DNA from: Muribaculaceae bacterium | GTDB taxonomy: Bacteria; Bacteroidota; Bacteroidia; Bacteroidales; Muribaculaceae | Direction: 5' to 3' | Length of the DNA stretch: 62,621 bases | NCBI GenBank assembly: GCA_022484565.1 | Contig: JAKVKZ010000008.1 | Location: forward strand, 1 to 62,621 | Part shown: positions 8,448 to 19,188 of the stretch, in pieces | How the letters are laid out: every line of letters begins with the position of its first letter | Numbering within the stretch: position 1 is the first letter of the stretch | Notes under the pieces: model-generated | Seen by the model: the letters and a program-made list of their open reading frames with translations, nothing else | What the model was told of the DNA's origin: nothing | Database searches by the model: none | Translations under genes and position numbers: made by a program

Positions 8448-9825
8448 TAAAATCTGGGACAGACACGTCGTTCAGAAAGTAAATGACGGTCCGACACAAC
8501 TTTATATCGACAGACTTTACTGCCACGAAGTGACAAGTCCTCAAGCATTTGCCGGACTTCGCGAAAGGGGGTTGCAATGCTTCCGCCCGAAGCAAATATA
8601 CTGCATGCCCGACCACAATACGCCGACACATGACCAAGACAAACCAATAGAGGAGCCGATTTCGCGCAAACAGGTGGCAACACTTGAACAGAACGCGAAA
8701 GATTTCGGACTTTCATACTACGGAATGATGAATCCGAAAAACGGAATCATACATGTAGTAGGTCCAGAACTCGGATTGACCTTGCCGGGCTACACCATAG
8801 TGTGCGGCGACAGCCATACATCCACTCACGGCGCATTCGGAGCTGTGGCTTTCGGAATCGGTACAAGCGAAGTGGAGATGGTGCTTGCATCGCAATGCGT
8901 GCTGCAACCCAAGCCCAAAACCATGCGCATAACCATCAATGGCAAGTTGAAGCCAATGGTGACCGCAAAAGACGTGGCACTCTACATCATCAGCAAGATG
9001 ACAACTGGCGGTGCGACAGGCTATTTCGTGGAATATGCAGGCGAAGCCATCAGAGGACTCAGCATGGAAGGCAGAATGACGGTGTGCAACCTGAGCATAG
9101 AAATGGGCGCAAGAGGCGGCATGATAGCACCTGACGAAACCACATTCGAATATGTGAAAGGCAGGGAATTCGCCCCGAAAGGCGAGGCCTGGGACAAGGC
9201 ACTTGCATACTGGAAGACATTGAAGAGCGACGATGATGCGATTTTCGACAAAGAAATCAAGTTTGAGGCAAAAGACATTGACCCACGAATAACTTACGGA
9301 ACAAATCCCGGGATGGGCATGGGAATTGAGGATGCCATTCCTACAATTGACCAAATAAGTGAATCGGGGAAAATATCCTTCCAAAAATCGCTTGAATACA
9401 TGGACTTCAAGCCCGGAGAGAAACTTATAGGACATAAGATAGACTATGTGTTCCTCGGCAGTTGCACAAACGGAAGAATAGAAGACTTCCGCGCGTTCGC
9501 AAAATTTGTGGAAGGCAAAAAGAAATGTCCTGAAGTGACGGCTTGGATAGTGCCAGGGTCATGGAAAGTTGACAGGCAAATACGTGAGGAAGGATTGGAC
9601 AAAGTGCTTGAAGCCGCAGGTTTCGAGATACGCCAACCCGGATGCTCGGCATGCCTTGCCATGAACGACGACAAGATACCTGCAGGAAAATATGCAGTGT
9701 CGACATCGAACAGGAATTTCCAAGGCCGTCAAGGACCTGGCTCAAGGACAATACTGGCAGGGCCATTAGTGGCAGCAGCAGCTGCAATAACAGGAAAAAT
9801 AACAAATCCAGCGGATATAAAATAG
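8431..9825 (+). CDS. leuC: 3-isopropylmalate dehydratase large subunit
   Basis: A 464-aa aconitase-family subunit that, with LeuD, isomerises 2- to 3-isopropylmalate. Its [4Fe-4S] ligands are visible in FLGSCTNGR (near residue 347) and [10 protein letters not shown] (near residue 410). Substrate-loop motifs [12 protein letters not shown] lie near residues 130-142. It is full length. It overlaps leuA and is followed 13 bases later by leuD, indicating translational coupling and a 1:1 complex. Confidence 0.96.
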   Translation: MRTLFDKIWDRHVVQKVNDGPTQLYIDRLYCHEVTSPQAFAGLRERGLQCFRPKQIYCMPDHNTPTHDQDKPIEEPISRKQVATLEQNAKDFGLSYYGMMNPKNGIIHVVGPELGLTLPGYTIVCGDSHTSTHGAFGAVAFGIGTSEVEMVLASQCVLQPKPKTMRITINGKLKPMVTAKDVALYIISKMTTGGATGYFVEYAGEAIRGLSMEGRMTVCNLSIEMGARGGMIAPDETTFEYVKGREFAPKGEAWDKALAYWKTLKSDDDAIFDKEIKFEAKDIDPRITYGTNPGMGMGIEDAIPTIDQISESGKISFQKSLEYMDFKPGEKLIGHKIDYVFLGSCTNGRIEDFRAFAKFVEGKKKCPEVTAWIVPGSWKVDRQIREEGLDKVLEAAGFEIRQPGCSACLAMNDDKIPAGKYAVSTSNRNFQGRQGPGSRTILAGPLVAAAAAITGKITNPADIK

Positions 9826-9838
9826 AAAGGGAAAGAAC

Positions 9839-10429
9839 ATGAAAGAAAAGTTTAAGACATTGACATCGCAGTGCATTCCCCTTCCAATGGAGAATGTTGA
9901 CACCGACCAGATAATTCCTGCACGTTTCCTGAAGGCGACTTCACGGCAGGGATTCGGCGACAACCTATTCCGTGATTGGCGTTTTGACAAGAACGGAAAA
10001 CCAATTGAATCGTTTGTACTCAACAAACCTGAATATTCAGGCTCAATACTTGTGGCTGGAAAGAATTTTGGTTCGGGTTCGAGCCGTGAACATGCAGCAT
10101 GGGCAGTGGCAGGATATGGCTTCAAAGTGGTTGTATCCAGTTTCTTCGCCGACATATTCAAGAACAACGCCCTCAACAATTGCGTGCTGCCAGTAGTGGT
10201 GAGCGACGGATTCCTCGCAAATCTATTCAAATCGATAAAGGAGAATCCGAAAGCACTTGTGACGGTGAATCTTGAACAGCAAACGATAAAGAACGAGACG
10301 ACCGGTGAGACAGAAAAGTTTGAGATAAACGGATACAAAAAGAACTGCCTGCTCAACGGATTCGACGATATTGACTTCCTGCTTGAAAACAAGGACAAAA
10401 TAGTTGCCTGGGAGGAGGCACACAAATGA
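9839..10429 (+). CDS. leuD: 3-isopropylmalate dehydratase small subunit
   Basis: A 196-aa swivel-domain subunit of isopropylmalate isomerase. Characteristic motifs are [13 protein letters not shown] near residues 18-30 and [12 protein letters not shown] near residues 79-90. It overlaps the following gene by four bases (ATGA), again suggesting coupled translation. Confidence 0.95.
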   Translation: MKEKFKTLTSQCIPLPMENVDTDQIIPARFLKATSRQGFGDNLFRDWRFDKNGKPIESFVLNKPEYSGSILVAGKNFGSGSSREHAAWAVAGYGFKVVVSSFFADIFKNNALNNCVLPVVVSDGFLANLFKSIKENPKALVTVNLEQQTIKNETTGETEKFEINGYKKNCLLNGFDDIDFLLENKDKIVAWEEAHK

Positions 10430-11964
10430 AGCCCGACAGCAATGCGCCGAAAATAGAAATCGTTGACACAACTCTGCGAGAAGGTGACCAGACATCAGGA
10501 GTGTCGTTTTCATCGAGTGAGAAACTCGGTATAACGAGGCTGCTGCTGAATGAGCTTCACGTGCCCCGCATAGAGATAGCGTCGGCGCGAGTGTCGGCGG
10601 GTGAGTTTGAATCGGTGAAGGACGTTTGCACATGGGCAACCAAGCATGACTGCATAGAGAAAATCGAGATATTGGGATTCATCGACAATGGCCAATCCAT
10701 TAAATGGGTGAAAGGAGTAGGAGGGCAGGTGATAAATCTGCTTGCCAAAGGCTCAGAAAAGCATTGCCGCCAGCAACTGAACAAAACACCTGAAGAACAT
10801 GCGGAAGACGTGAGGAAAGAGGTGATGCTTGCCAAAGAAGCCGGTCTGAGAGTGAATCTGTACCTTGAGGACTGGTCGAACGGCATGATACATTCGCAGA
10901 AATACGTCTATTTCATGATGGATCATCTCCGCGACCTGCCAATAGAACATTTCATGCTGCCCGACACGCTTGGAATAATGAATCCAAACCAAGTGTACGA
11001 ATACTGCAAGCGCATGGTGACAAATTACCCTGAATTGAAATTCGACTTTCATGCCCATAACGATTATGACCTTGCAACATCAAATTCATTCGCTGCAGGG
11101 CTTGTGGGAGTGAAAGGACTCCACTGCACAATAAACGGCCTTGGAGAGCGAGCCGGCAACGCACCGCTATCGAGCGTGGTGGCAGTGACGCACGACATGC
11201 TCAGGATGCGCACCGACATAGATGAGACGAAAATCAACAAAGTTAGTCACATAGTGGAGGCGATGTCGGGTGTGATAGTGCCCGCAAACAAGCCGATAAT
11301 CGGCGACAGCGTATTCACCCAATGTGCCGGAGTGCATGCCGACGGTGACAATAAAGACAACCTTTACTACAATGATCTGCTGCCGGAACGCTTCGGGCGT
11401 GACAGACAGTATGCACTGGGCAAGACATCGGGAAAGGCGAACATAGCGAGAAATCTTGAATCACTCGGCATAGAACTTTCGGAAAAGAACATCCGCAAGG
11501 TTACAGAGAGGGTGATAGAGCTTGGCGATAAAAAGGAACTGGTGACTCCAGACGATTTGCCATATATAGTTTCAGATGTGCTGAAACATGACATTCAGCA
11601 CAATAAGGTGAAGATAGTGAACTATGCACTTAGCCTCTCGCATGGCTTGCGCCCTACAGCCACCATAAAACTTGAAGTGGATGGGAGCGAATATGAGCAA
11701 AGTGCGGCTGGTGATGGCCAGTACGACGCATTCGTGAAAGCCGTGAAGAAGATTTATAAAGAGAATCTGAAGCGTAAATTCCCGAATTTGACCAATTACC
11801 TTGTAAGCATTCCGCCTGGCGGCCAAACCGACGCCTTGGTGCAGACGACAATCTCGTGGGAATATAACGGCCACACGATGAAAACAAGAGGACTCGACGC
11901 TGACCAGATTGAGGCAGCCATACAAGCCACCTTGAAGATGCTCAATATGATAGAAAATTTATAA
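10426..11964 (+). CDS. LeuA-family acyl-CoA condensing enzyme (second isopropylmalate/citramalate synthase-like)
   Basis: A 512-aa paralogue of LeuA with a DRE-TIM barrel beginning [14 protein letters not shown], a metal-binding [10 protein letters not shown] motif, a glycine loop NGLGERAGN, and a C-terminal LeuA-type regulatory domain (about residues 385-510). It differs clearly from LeuA in its substrate-pocket stretch ([12 protein letters not shown]). The family includes isopropylmalate, citramalate, homocitrate and methylthioalkylmalate synthases. Its place between leuD and leuB, whose products also process citramalate in some bacteria, makes a citramalate synthase (isoleucine from pyruvate) a reasonable guess. 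Sequence alone does not prove the substrate. Confidence 0.75.
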   Translation: MKPDSNAPKIEIVDTTLREGDQTSGVSFSSSEKLGITRLLLNELHVPRIEIASARVSAGEFESVKDVCTWATKHDCIEKIEILGFIDNGQSIKWVKGVGGQVINLLAKGSEKHCRQQLNKTPEEHAEDVRKEVMLAKEAGLRVNLYLEDWSNGMIHSQKYVYFMMDHLRDLPIEHFMLPDTLGIMNPNQVYEYCKRMVTNYPELKFDFHAHNDYDLATSNSFAAGLVGVKGLHCTINGLGERAGNAPLSSVVAVTHDMLRMRTDIDETKINKVSHIVEAMSGVIVPANKPIIGDSVFTQCAGVHADGDNKDNLYYNDLLPERFGRDRQYALGKTSGKANIARNLESLGIELSEKNIRKVTERVIELGDKKELVTPDDLPYIVSDVLKHDIQHNKVKIVNYALSLSHGLRPTATIKLEVDGSEYEQSAAGDGQYDAFVKAVKKIYKENLKRKFPNLTNYLVSIPPGGQTDALVQTTISWEYNGHTMKTRGLDADQIEAAIQATLKMLNMIENL

Positions 11965-11985
11965 ACTAATATAATAAACACAGTT

Positions 11986-13059
11986 ATGAAAATGAAAATA
12001 GCTGTCCTGCCCGGCGACGGAATAGGACCTGAAATAGTGGGAGTGGCACTTGACGTGACCAAGGCCATTTGTGAAAAATTCGGTCATGAACTGACCTATA
12101 AGAAAGCCCTTGTCGGTGCATGTGCAATAGATGATTGCGGCGACCCTTATCCAGAGTCAACCCACCAACTTTGCATGGAATCGGATGCAGTGCTGTTCGG
12201 CGCACTCGGTTCACCGAAATATGACAATGACCCAACAGCAAAAGTGCGTCCAGAACAAGGACTACTCGCAATGCGCAAAAAATTAGGACTGTACGCAAAT
12301 ATACGTCCTGTGACCACATTCAAAAGTCTGATTTACAAATCACCGCTTCGTACTGACTTGATAGAAGGAGCAGATTTCGTGACAATACGCGAACTGACCG
12401 GTGGCCTGTACTTTGGCCGTCCACAAGGACGCAGTGAAAACGGAGATACTGCATACGACACCTGCATTTACAGCCGATATGAAATAGAGCGCATAGTGCG
12501 TCTGGCATTCGGTTATGCACAGCAACGCCGCAAGAAACTTACCATTGTGGACAAGGCAAATGTGCTTGCAACATCGCGTCTGTGGCGTGAAGTGGCAAAG
12601 GAAATCGCTAAAGATTATCCTGACGTGACTACTGAATTCCTGTTTGTGGACAATGCCGCAATGCGCATGATCCAATGGCCGAAAGATTTTGATGTGATTG
12701 TGACCGAAAATATGTTCGGTGATATCCTCACGGATGAAAGTTCAGTGATAACCGGCTCACTCGGAATGCTGCCATCAGCTTCAGTGGGTGTGCATACATC
12801 GCTGTTTGAACCTATTCACGGGTCGTGGCCACAAGCCGCAGGCAAGGATATAGCAAACCCGATAGCAACAATCCTTTCAGCAGCAATGATGATGGAATAC
12901 GCATTCAAACTCAATAAGGAGGCTGCATTAATCCGCGAAGCCGTTGACGCATCGCTTGAACAAGGCTATGTGACGGCAGATATAGCAGCAAAAGATGCCC
13001 CAAGCTATAAGACGAGCGAAGTGGGCAAATGGATTGTAGATTACATTAAGAAAGCATAA
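11986..13059 (+). CDS. leuB: 3-isopropylmalate dehydrogenase
   Basis: A 357-aa NAD-dependent decarboxylating dehydrogenase, third step of leucine synthesis. It starts with the nucleotide-fold strand [13 protein letters not shown]; the substrate-binding arginines lie in [25 protein letters not shown]-like TIVDKANVL and the [10 protein letters not shown] metal-binding motif are present, as is [15 protein letters not shown] near the cofactor site. It is the last gene of the leu operon; a modest inverted repeat with T-rich tail follows at 13078-13114. Confidence 0.95.
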   Translation: MKMKIAVLPGDGIGPEIVGVALDVTKAICEKFGHELTYKKALVGACAIDDCGDPYPESTHQLCMESDAVLFGALGSPKYDNDPTAKVRPEQGLLAMRKKLGLYANIRPVTTFKSLIYKSPLRTDLIEGADFVTIRELTGGLYFGRPQGRSENGDTAYDTCIYSRYEIERIVRLAFGYAQQRRKKLTIVDKANVLATSRLWREVAKEIAKDYPDVTTEFLFVDNAAMRMIQWPKDFDVIVTENMFGDILTDESSVITGSLGMLPSASVGVHTSLFEPIHGSWPQAAGKDIANPIATILSAAMMMEYAFKLNKEAALIREAVDASLEQGYVTADIAAKDAPSYKTSEVGKWIVDYIKKA

Positions 13060-13077
13060 CAAATTACGAACAAAATT

Positions 13078-13114
13078 AAATCAGCGTTGAGGATTCAGAC
13101 TTCAGCGCTGATTT
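13078..13114 (+). terminator. Probable terminator of the leu operon
   Basis: The arms AAATCAGCG (13078-13086) and CGCTGATTT (13106-13114) form a 9-bp stem around a 19-base loop. The T tract (TTTTCATTATT) is short and interrupted, so termination may be incomplete. Confidence 0.55.
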
Positions 13115-13191
13115 TCATTATTATATGGTTAATTTATGCCGAGCTAATCAATTATTAATACAGAAATGCACAAGAAAACTGAAAAATGCAG

Positions 13192-13199
13192 TACATTTG
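13192..13199 (+). promoter_or_regulatory. Promoter -7 element of kup
   Basis: TACATTTG matches TAnnTTTG and lies 41 bases before the kup ATG. This makes kup a separate transcription unit from leuB. Confidence 0.72.
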
Positions 13200-13239
13200 C
13201 GCCGATTTTTAAATATCGTGACAATATAAGAAAGCAAAT

Positions 13240-15177
13240 ATGGGAAAATCAAATGCCAAGCATGTGAGTTTCGGGGTGGCCGGTGTGCTGACTGCCATCG
13301 GAATAGTGTACGGCGACATAGGAACATCACCATTATACGTGATGAAATCAATAGTCGGCGGATTGCCGTTAGGGCAATGTGCCAATGTTGACTACATACT
13401 TGGAGCAGTGTCGTGCATAATTTGGACACTGACCATACAGACAACAGTAAAATATGTGCTTGTGACATTGCGTGCCGACAACAACGGTGAGGGTGGAATA
13501 CTCTCGCTGTTTGCATTGATAAGGAAGAAATATAAGTGGGCATATATAATCGCTATAATCGGGGCATCCACGCTGCTTGCCGACGGAGTGATAACACCGT
13601 CAATCACCGTGGTTTCAGCAATAGAAGGACTAAAGGCACATGTGCCCGACATACCAGTAGAGATGATTTCGCTGCTGATAATCGTGGGAATATTCCTTGT
13701 GCAACCTCTCGGAACGGCAAAACTGGGACGGCAATTCGGAAAAATCATGTTTGTGTGGTTCTTGATGCTTGGAGCACTTGGAGCAATATCATTCGTGAAT
13801 TATCCAATGATGATATTGGCATTCAATCCAATGTATGCTGTGAAACTCTTGGCAAACGCACCGAGCGCATACATGATAATAGGAGCAGTGTTCCTCTGCA
13901 CCACAGGAGCTGAAGCCCTGTATTCCGACCTTGGGCATTGCGGACTGAAAAACATACGCATATCGTGGATATTCGTGAAAGCGATGCTCATAATCAATTA
14001 TCTCGGACAGGGCGCATGGATAATAACACATCCAGCCAATGTGACGCATGGAGTGAATCCATTTTTCTGCATAATGCCAGGTTGGTTCTCGATAGTTGGC
14101 ATAGCAATGGGTACGATGGCCGCAATTATTGCCAGTCAGGCACTTATCAGCGGTTCGTTCACAATAATCAGCGAGGCAATATCGCTCAATCTGTGGCCGA
14201 ATGTGAGGATAAAATATCCGGCAGCCGTGAAAGGGCAGATGTTCATTCCTCAAATCAACTATGCGCTGATGACGCTGTGCGTGATAATAGTGCTCGGCTT
14301 CCGCACTTCATCGGCTATGGAATCGGCTTACGGACTGGCGATAACGATAACAATGCTGATGACCACGGCACTGCTTGCTATATATTTTCATTTCAAGAAA
14401 TATCCCCTTTGGGTGGCAATACCGCTGACGACATTTTTCGTGGTGATTGAGTGCTTCTTCCTTATGGCCAATATGATGAAATTCATCAGTGGCGGTTGGG
14501 TGACGATATTGATTGCAGGAATAATAGGCACAATCATGTATGTGTGGCGCAATGGCGGCGGCTTGAAGAATCATTTTTCGAAATATGAGCCAATTGAGCC
14601 AGTGATAAATTGCCTGAAGGACATCAGCCAAGACACTGAAATACCGAAATACGCCACTCATCTGGTGTACGTGACGCGGGCAAAATATGTGACAGACATA
14701 GAAAGCAAAATAGTTTACTCATTAATCAACCGGCAGCCCAAAAGGGCCGACACATATTGGTTTGTGTATCTTTACCGCAGTGACGACCCATATTGCTTCC
14801 GCTATAGGGTGACAACTTTCGTCGAGAAAAGCATATTCAGGATAGACATATATTCAGGCTTCAAGCAAGGCGCGAATGTTGACCGATATGTGAAACAGAT
14901 ATGCGCGGAACTTGCCGCTGACGGAAAAGTTGACATGCTCAGCCGTTATCCGTCGCTCAGAGCGCGTGGCGTGGAGGGCGATTACCGCTTCGTGGTGGTA
15001 GAGCGAAGTTCAAGGAATCTTGAAGTGACATCAATGCAAAAGACGATATTACAAATATATGACCTGATACGCCGTTGGCTGACCTCGGACATACAGATAC
15101 TTGACCTTGATCCATCGGTGGTGACAGTGGAATATGTGCCGCTGAAAGCTGAAAATCGTGAGAATAGCGCTCAATAG
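13240..15177 (+). CDS. kup: Low-affinity potassium uptake protein Kup
   Basis: A 645-aa KUP/HAK/KT-family inner-membrane K+ (probably K+/H+ symport) transporter. The conserved first segment IGIVYGDIGTSPLYVMKS is at residues 20-37. About twelve hydrophobic helices occupy residues 10-440 and a hydrophilic cytoplasmic tail of about 190 residues follows. The charged DGVITPSITV motif typical of the family is present. It is monocistronic between its own promoter and the rnpB promoter. I see no K+-sensing RNA element in the short leader. Confidence 0.94.
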   Translation: MGKSNAKHVSFGVAGVLTAIGIVYGDIGTSPLYVMKSIVGGLPLGQCANVDYILGAVSCIIWTLTIQTTVKYVLVTLRADNNGEGGILSLFALIRKKYKWAYIIAIIGASTLLADGVITPSITVVSAIEGLKAHVPDIPVEMISLLIIVGIFLVQPLGTAKLGRQFGKIMFVWFLMLGALGAISFVNYPMMILAFNPMYAVKLLANAPSAYMIIGAVFLCTTGAEALYSDLGHCGLKNIRISWIFVKAMLIINYLGQGAWIITHPANVTHGVNPFFCIMPGWFSIVGIAMGTMAAIIASQALISGSFTIISEAISLNLWPNVRIKYPAAVKGQMFIPQINYALMTLCVIIVLGFRTSSAMESAYGLAITITMLMTTALLAIYFHFKKYPLWVAIPLTTFFVVIECFFLMANMMKFISGGWVTILIAGIIGTIMYVWRNGGGLKNHFSKYEPIEPVINCLKDISQDTEIPKYATHLVYVTRAKYVTDIESKIVYSLINRQPKRADTYWFVYLYRSDDPYCFRYRVTTFVEKSIFRIDIYSGFKQGANVDRYVKQICAELAADGKVDMLSRYPSLRARGVEGDYRFVVVERSSRNLEVTSMQKTILQIYDLIRRWLTSDIQILDLDPSVVTVEYVPLKAENRENSAQ

Positions 15178-15231
15178 GGTAATACATGACAATAAAATGG
15201 GTAAAAATTAGCGAAAGAAGTAAAACTTTAA

Positions 15232-15239
15232 TATATTTG
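15232..15239 (+). promoter_or_regulatory. Promoter -7 element of rnpB
   Basis: TATATTTG lies directly before the 5' end of the RNase P RNA, placing the transcript start near 15244. Confidence 0.8.
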
Positions 15240-15240
15240 C

Positions 15241-15620
15241 AGACGGGACAGCGCAGCGGTCTGTCGCTCGCATCGCAAGGTGCGGGAGGAAAGTCCGGGC
15301 AACACAGAGTATCATATTTCCTAACGGGAAGCCGGTCGCAAGGCTGGAGTAATGTGACAGAAAACAACCGCCGCATCAGCGGTAAGGGTGAAAAGGTGGG
15401 GTAAGAGCCTACCGGATGCCTTGGTGACAGGGCATACCGCACATCTTATGAGTTGCAAGGCCAAGTATATCGGCATCTAAGGGCTACTCGTCCATTGCCG
15501 AGGGGTAGGCTGCTCAGAACCACATGGCAACATGCGGTCAAGATAAATGACAGACGGTGAGTCAGCGCGAAAGTGAAGATTCGCCACATAACCCGGCTTA
15601 TAGCTGCGCTGCCTTTTTTT
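15241..15620 (+). ncRNA. rnpB: RNase P RNA, bacterial class A
   Basis: The catalytic RNA of RNase P. The conserved GAGGAAAGTCCGGGC block lies near 15286-15300, and the distal conserved AGATAAATGACAG and ACATAACCCGGCTTA blocks near 15541-15602 complete the P4-type core. The ends pair as P1: CAGCGCAGC near 15249 with GCTGCGCTG near 15603. This is followed by seven T, which act as terminator. Exact termini are uncertain by a few bases. Confidence 0.93.
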
Positions 15621-15647
15621 ATAATGCCACGAAATTGAAGCAATGAG

Positions 15648-16988
15648 ATGAGAGGCTTTGACAGTAAACAGTATGCAGAGAGGATAAAACGTCGTGCAGT
15701 GCTACTTTACAAGTATTGTACAGTGGGGGTGTGGAATGAGACGAAAAGCAACTGGAAGATAAATTTCATAAAGACGATAAATCTTTCGGCACGCTCATTC
15801 CTTGACAAGAACCTGCAAGAAATGACGTGTGCGCTCACTTACCGCACGATGCTTGCCATAGTGCCGGTGCTGGCCATGCTGTTCGCGATAGGCAGAGGTT
15901 TCGGATTCCAAAATCTCATAAAATCGGAACTGTTCAGGTTCATGCCCGCCCAAAATGAGGCATTGACTAAAGGAATGTCGTTTGTTGACGCGTATCTTTC
16001 GCACACATCTGAGGGCTTGTTCGTCGGGATAGGCATAATATTCCTGCTTTGGACGTTAATAATGCTAATCAGCAATGTGGAAGATTCGTTCAATAAGATT
16101 TGGGGCATAAGGGTAGGGCGCAACTTTTATAGGAAAATCACCGACTACACTTCGATTTTCCTTTTGTTGCCGATATTGATGATATGCTCAAGCGGACTTT
16201 CGATATTCATGTCAACATCGGTTCAGTCGAGAGTGCCATTTTTCCTGTCGCCGATAACCTCGTGGCTGCTTAGCTTTGCGCCGTGGGTGCTGACATGGTT
16301 CTTCTTTACTGGAGCATTCATGCTGATACCGAATACAAAGGTGAAATTTAAGTATGCCTTTTTGTCGGGAGTGCTTTGCGGAACAGTGTTCCAGCTCATC
16401 CAAATGCTGTTCGTGACAGGTCAGATATACGTGTCGCAATACAACGCAATTTATGGAAGTTTCGCATTTCTGCCGTTGCTGCTGATATGGGTTCAGTTGT
16501 CGTGGCTGATATGCTTGTCGGGAGTGGTGCTGACCTATTCATCACAGAATATTTTCAGATTCAATTTCAGCGACAACATAGATGAAATATCAAGAAATTA
16601 TCTTGATGAGATAACCGTGGTGATACTGGCGATAATAGTGAAGAGATTCGAGGAGCAGAAATCGCCTTACACAAAGTCGATGATATCACGCAACTACAGC
16701 ATTCCAATCAGGCTTGTCGGTCAAGTGGTGGATAAACTTGTTGATGCTGAATTGGTTTCGACAGTGGTTGGAACTGAGGACAGGATATTATCGTATCAGC
16801 CCGCATTCGACATTCAGCAGATGAGCGTAGGAATGGTGTACGAACGTATGCAGACAATGGGCAAATCGAATTTTATCCCTGAATTCCATGCAAGGTTCGG
16901 AGATGCGCTGAATGCGATAAAAATGAAAATTGACAGCAGTGTCGAGGCAACAAACGACATGCTGGTGAAAGATATAATTAAATTGTAG
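15648..16988 (+). CDS. YihY/BrkB-family inner membrane protein
   Basis: A 446-aa protein of the YihY (formerly tRNA-processing RNase BN, virulence factor BrkB) family. About six hydrophobic helices span residues 65-300, including ALTYRTMLAIVPVLAMLFAI and the family segment NAIYGSFAFLPLLLIWVQLSW. The C-terminal 130 residues form a soluble part with a winged-helix-like stretch (SIPIRLVGQVVDKLVDAELV). Function of the family is unsettled; it does not carry nuclease motifs. It lies 28 bases after the rnpB terminator with no clear promoter of its own, so it may be expressed by read-through. Confidence 0.85.
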   Translation: MRGFDSKQYAERIKRRAVLLYKYCTVGVWNETKSNWKINFIKTINLSARSFLDKNLQEMTCALTYRTMLAIVPVLAMLFAIGRGFGFQNLIKSELFRFMPAQNEALTKGMSFVDAYLSHTSEGLFVGIGIIFLLWTLIMLISNVEDSFNKIWGIRVGRNFYRKITDYTSIFLLLPILMICSSGLSIFMSTSVQSRVPFFLSPITSWLLSFAPWVLTWFFFTGAFMLIPNTKVKFKYAFLSGVLCGTVFQLIQMLFVTGQIYVSQYNAIYGSFAFLPLLLIWVQLSWLICLSGVVLTYSSQNIFRFNFSDNIDEISRNYLDEITVVILAIIVKRFEEQKSPYTKSMISRNYSIPIRLVGQVVDKLVDAELVSTVVGTEDRILSYQPAFDIQQMSVGMVYERMQTMGKSNFIPEFHARFGDALNAIKMKIDSSVEATNDMLVKDIIKL

Positions 16989-17001
16989 GAGATAACCGAT
17001 A

Positions 17002-17382
17002 ATGAAAGAAGAAGTACAGACAAAGAATGCACCGCAGGCAATTGGACCTTACAGTCATGCAATTGCGGTGGGAGATTTAGTGTTTGTGTCGGGACAACTG
17101 CCGTCGAATCCTATGACTGGCCGTATGCCTGACGGAATTACAGCCCAGACGACACAGACAATTGAAAATATCAAGTCGATACTCGCCGATGCAGGGTGCA
17201 CGCTTAACGATGTGGTGAAAACTACCGTCTATCTTGCAGAGATGTCGCTTTTCGGAGAGATGAACGATGTGTATGCCAAAGAATTCACCGCACCATTTCC
17301 TGCACGTTCGGCAGTGGCGGTGAAGGAGTTGCCTAAACAGGCATTGGTGGAAATAGACGTTACTGCTGTCCGCAATCGGTAG
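17002..17382 (+). CDS. ridA: RidA family enamine/imine deaminase
   Basis: A 126-aa RidA (YjgF/YER057c/UK114) protein that hydrolyses reactive 2-aminoacrylate and similar imines. Signature motifs are AIGPYSHAI near residues 12-20, VSGQLP near residues 28-33 and PARSAVAVKELP near residues 101-112, which contains the substrate-contacting Arg. It begins 13 bases after the YihY-like gene and so is probably co-transcribed with it. Its last 23 bases overlap the convergent folC gene. Confidence 0.93.
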   Translation: MKEEVQTKNAPQAIGPYSHAIAVGDLVFVSGQLPSNPMTGRMPDGITAQTTQTIENIKSILADAGCTLNDVVKTTVYLAEMSLFGEMNDVYAKEFTAPFPARSAVAVKELPKQALVEIDVTAVRNR

Positions 17383-18655
17383 AAGCGAGAAAATCAGCGA
17401 CAATGAAAGTGCTGCCTCCGACGTAAATCATATCGGAAGGGGAGCAATCATTGTGAGCTTTAATAAAGGCCGATTTCACATCGGCAAAGCAATCGCCGTG
17501 AAGATTCTTTGAATTTGCCAATTCTTTGAGTTTGCGGCTGTCCAAAGCACGTGCCACAGAGGCCTGAGCGAAGTAGTAAGTTGCATCTGTCGGCAGCAAA
17601 TCAAGGATGTGATTGATGTCCTTATCGTTGACAAAACCTATGACAATGCGCAGATGCGTATATTTTTGGCGGGCAAGCTGTCTGGCGATATAGCTTATTC
17701 CGCCAACATTGTGACCAGTGTCGCAAACGACGCGCGGACTAGCGCCAACCACCATCCAACGACCGCGAAGTCCTGAAATTTCGCAGACACGGCGAAAAGC
17801 GTCGATAATGGATTGATCGGAAACCTTAAAGCCTGCTTCACGGATTAAAGGAATGGCATTCAGCACAGTGTTGCTGTTCTTCAGTTGGCAATCGCCTGAA
17901 AGTTCATCAATGATTTGGCCGAAATCCTTAGTGTCCAAATAAAGTAAATCATCGTGGATTGAGGAATTGGCGATTTGCGGGGAATCCTCCGCAAACTTAA
18001 TTGGAGAGCCGACTTCGGCAGCCTTGTTCTCGAATACTTTGCGGACATCACCTTGTGCCTCACCGATAAGCGATGGAATACCATGTTTGATTATGCCGGC
18101 TTTTTCAGAAGCAATTTGCGGGAGAGTGTTGCCAAGAAACTGAGTGTGGTCGAGCGAAATGTTGGTGACAATGCTCAGCACAGGAGAGATGATATTGGTG
18201 CTGTCGAGCCTACCGCCAAGACCAACTTCAATTACTGCCACATCAACTTTGCAGAACCGGAAATAATCGAAGGCCATCATCATGGTCAATTCAAAGAATG
18301 ATGGTTTACCTGAAAATCCGCGGGAAAGAAATCCGTTTACAAAACTCGTAACATAATCTTCGGTAATCATCTTGCCGTCGACACGGATGCGCTCACGGAA
18401 ATCTACCAAGTGCGGTGATGTGTAAAGTCCGACTTTGTAACCATTCAACTGGAGAATGGAAGCGATAAGATGCGACACAGAACCTTTTCCGTTGGTGCCC
18501 GCCACATGAATGCAGGGGAAAGCACGGTGAGGATGCCCATAAATACCGTCGAGAAGTTCGCTCGTTTCAAGTCCAGCCTTGTAAGCAGCACCGCCGATAC
18601 GCTGGAACATCGGCAATTGACCATATAAATAATTAAGTGATTCTTTGTAATTCAT
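17360..18655 (-). CDS. folC: Folylpolyglutamate/dihydrofolate synthase
   Basis: A 431-aa Mur-ligase-family enzyme adding glutamate to folates (and probably to dihydropteroate). The ATP-binding P-loop VAGTNGKGSVSHL is near residues 52-64, followed by GLYTSPHLVDFRERI and GGRLDSTN, the folate-loop and metal-binding motifs. The longer frame starts at TTG 18661, but the ATG at 18655 sits two bases after the stop of the preceding chrA-like gene and is the better start. It is the last gene of a three-gene minus-strand operon. Confidence 0.93.
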   Translation of the reverse strand: MNYKESLNYLYGQLPMFQRIGGAAYKAGLETSELLDGIYGHPHRAFPCIHVAGTNGKGSVSHLIASILQLNGYKVGLYTSPHLVDFRERIRVDGKMITEDYVTSFVNGFLSRGFSGKPSFFELTMMMAFDYFRFCKVDVAVIEVGLGGRLDSTNIISPVLSIVTNISLDHTQFLGNTLPQIASEKAGIIKHGIPSLIGEAQGDVRKVFENKAAEVGSPIKFAEDSPQIANSSIHDDLLYLDTKDFGQIIDELSGDCQLKNSNTVLNAIPLIREAGFKVSDQSIIDAFRRVCEISGLRGRWMVVGASPRVVCDTGHNVGGISYIARQLARQKYTHLRIVIGFVNDKDINHILDLLPTDATYYFAQASVARALDSRKLKELANSKNLHGDCFADVKSAFIKAHNDCSPSDMIYVGGSTFIVADFLASTDCGQQ

Positions 18656-18657
18656 TA

Positions 18658-19188
18658 TCAATAAATAAAAAATCCCACAACACCTGCCAAAATGATGACA
18701 AGGATAGGATGAATTTTGGTGAAATAAACGGCGCAGAATGCAGCGGCGCAGATGGCGATGCTGTAAGTGTTGTCGCTGAAATTCTCCCTGTTCATAAGCA
18801 GCAGTGCGGCGGAAGCTATAAGTCCTACCACAACAGGGCGCAATCCTGTGAAAATACCCTTAATGGTTGTGCTTTCCTTATGCTTCTCCACGAAGTGATA
18901 CACATATAGCGCAAGAAAATATGGAGGAATTACGACAGCTAAAGTGGCAAGGATAGAACCAAGTACAGAACCTCCAGGAACGGTATAACCGATGTAAGTT
19001 GCACTGTTGATTCCGATTGGACCAGGCGTCATCTGCGAAATTGCGACAATATCAGTGAAAGTGTTAGTGGAAATCCAGCCAGAATCAACCACCTCACGTT
19101 GAATGAGTGAGAGCATGGCGTAACCGCCACCAAATCCGAAAATACCGATTTTGAGATAAGCCCAAATAAGTTTAAGATATACGGTCAT
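18658..19188 (-). CDS. chrA: Chromate transporter (ChrA) half-protein, second
   Basis: A 176-aa single-domain CHR-family membrane protein with the signature FGFGGGYAMLSLIQREVV near residues 16-33 and TPGPIGINSATYIGY near residues 54-68. Bacteria with short ChrA proteins usually encode two adjacent halves with opposite topology, as here. It overlaps its partner by four bases (ATGA). The known activity is chromate/sulfate-type anion efflux; the physiological substrate in anaerobes is unclear. Confidence 0.88.
   Translation of the reverse strand: MTVYLKLIWAYLKIGIFGFGGGYAMLSLIQREVVDSGWISTNTFTDIVAISQMTPGPIGINSATYIGYTVPGGSVLGSILATLAVVIPPYFLALYVYHFVEKHKESTTIKGIFTGLRPVVVGLIASAALLLMNRENFSDNTYSIAICAAAFCAVYFTKIHPILVIILAGVVGFFIY

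Noticed and set aside
9839-13059. leuD/leuA-like/leuB as possible pathway genes other than leucine, such as aconitase or isocitrate dehydrogenase
   Set aside because: LeuC/LeuD sizes, the LeuB motifs and the upstream leuA with a Leu leader fit leucine synthesis. Only the second LeuA-like enzyme remains open.
15186-15404. An ORF over the RNase P RNA
   Set aside because: The conserved RNase P blocks and matching ends explain the sequence; the frame is incidental.
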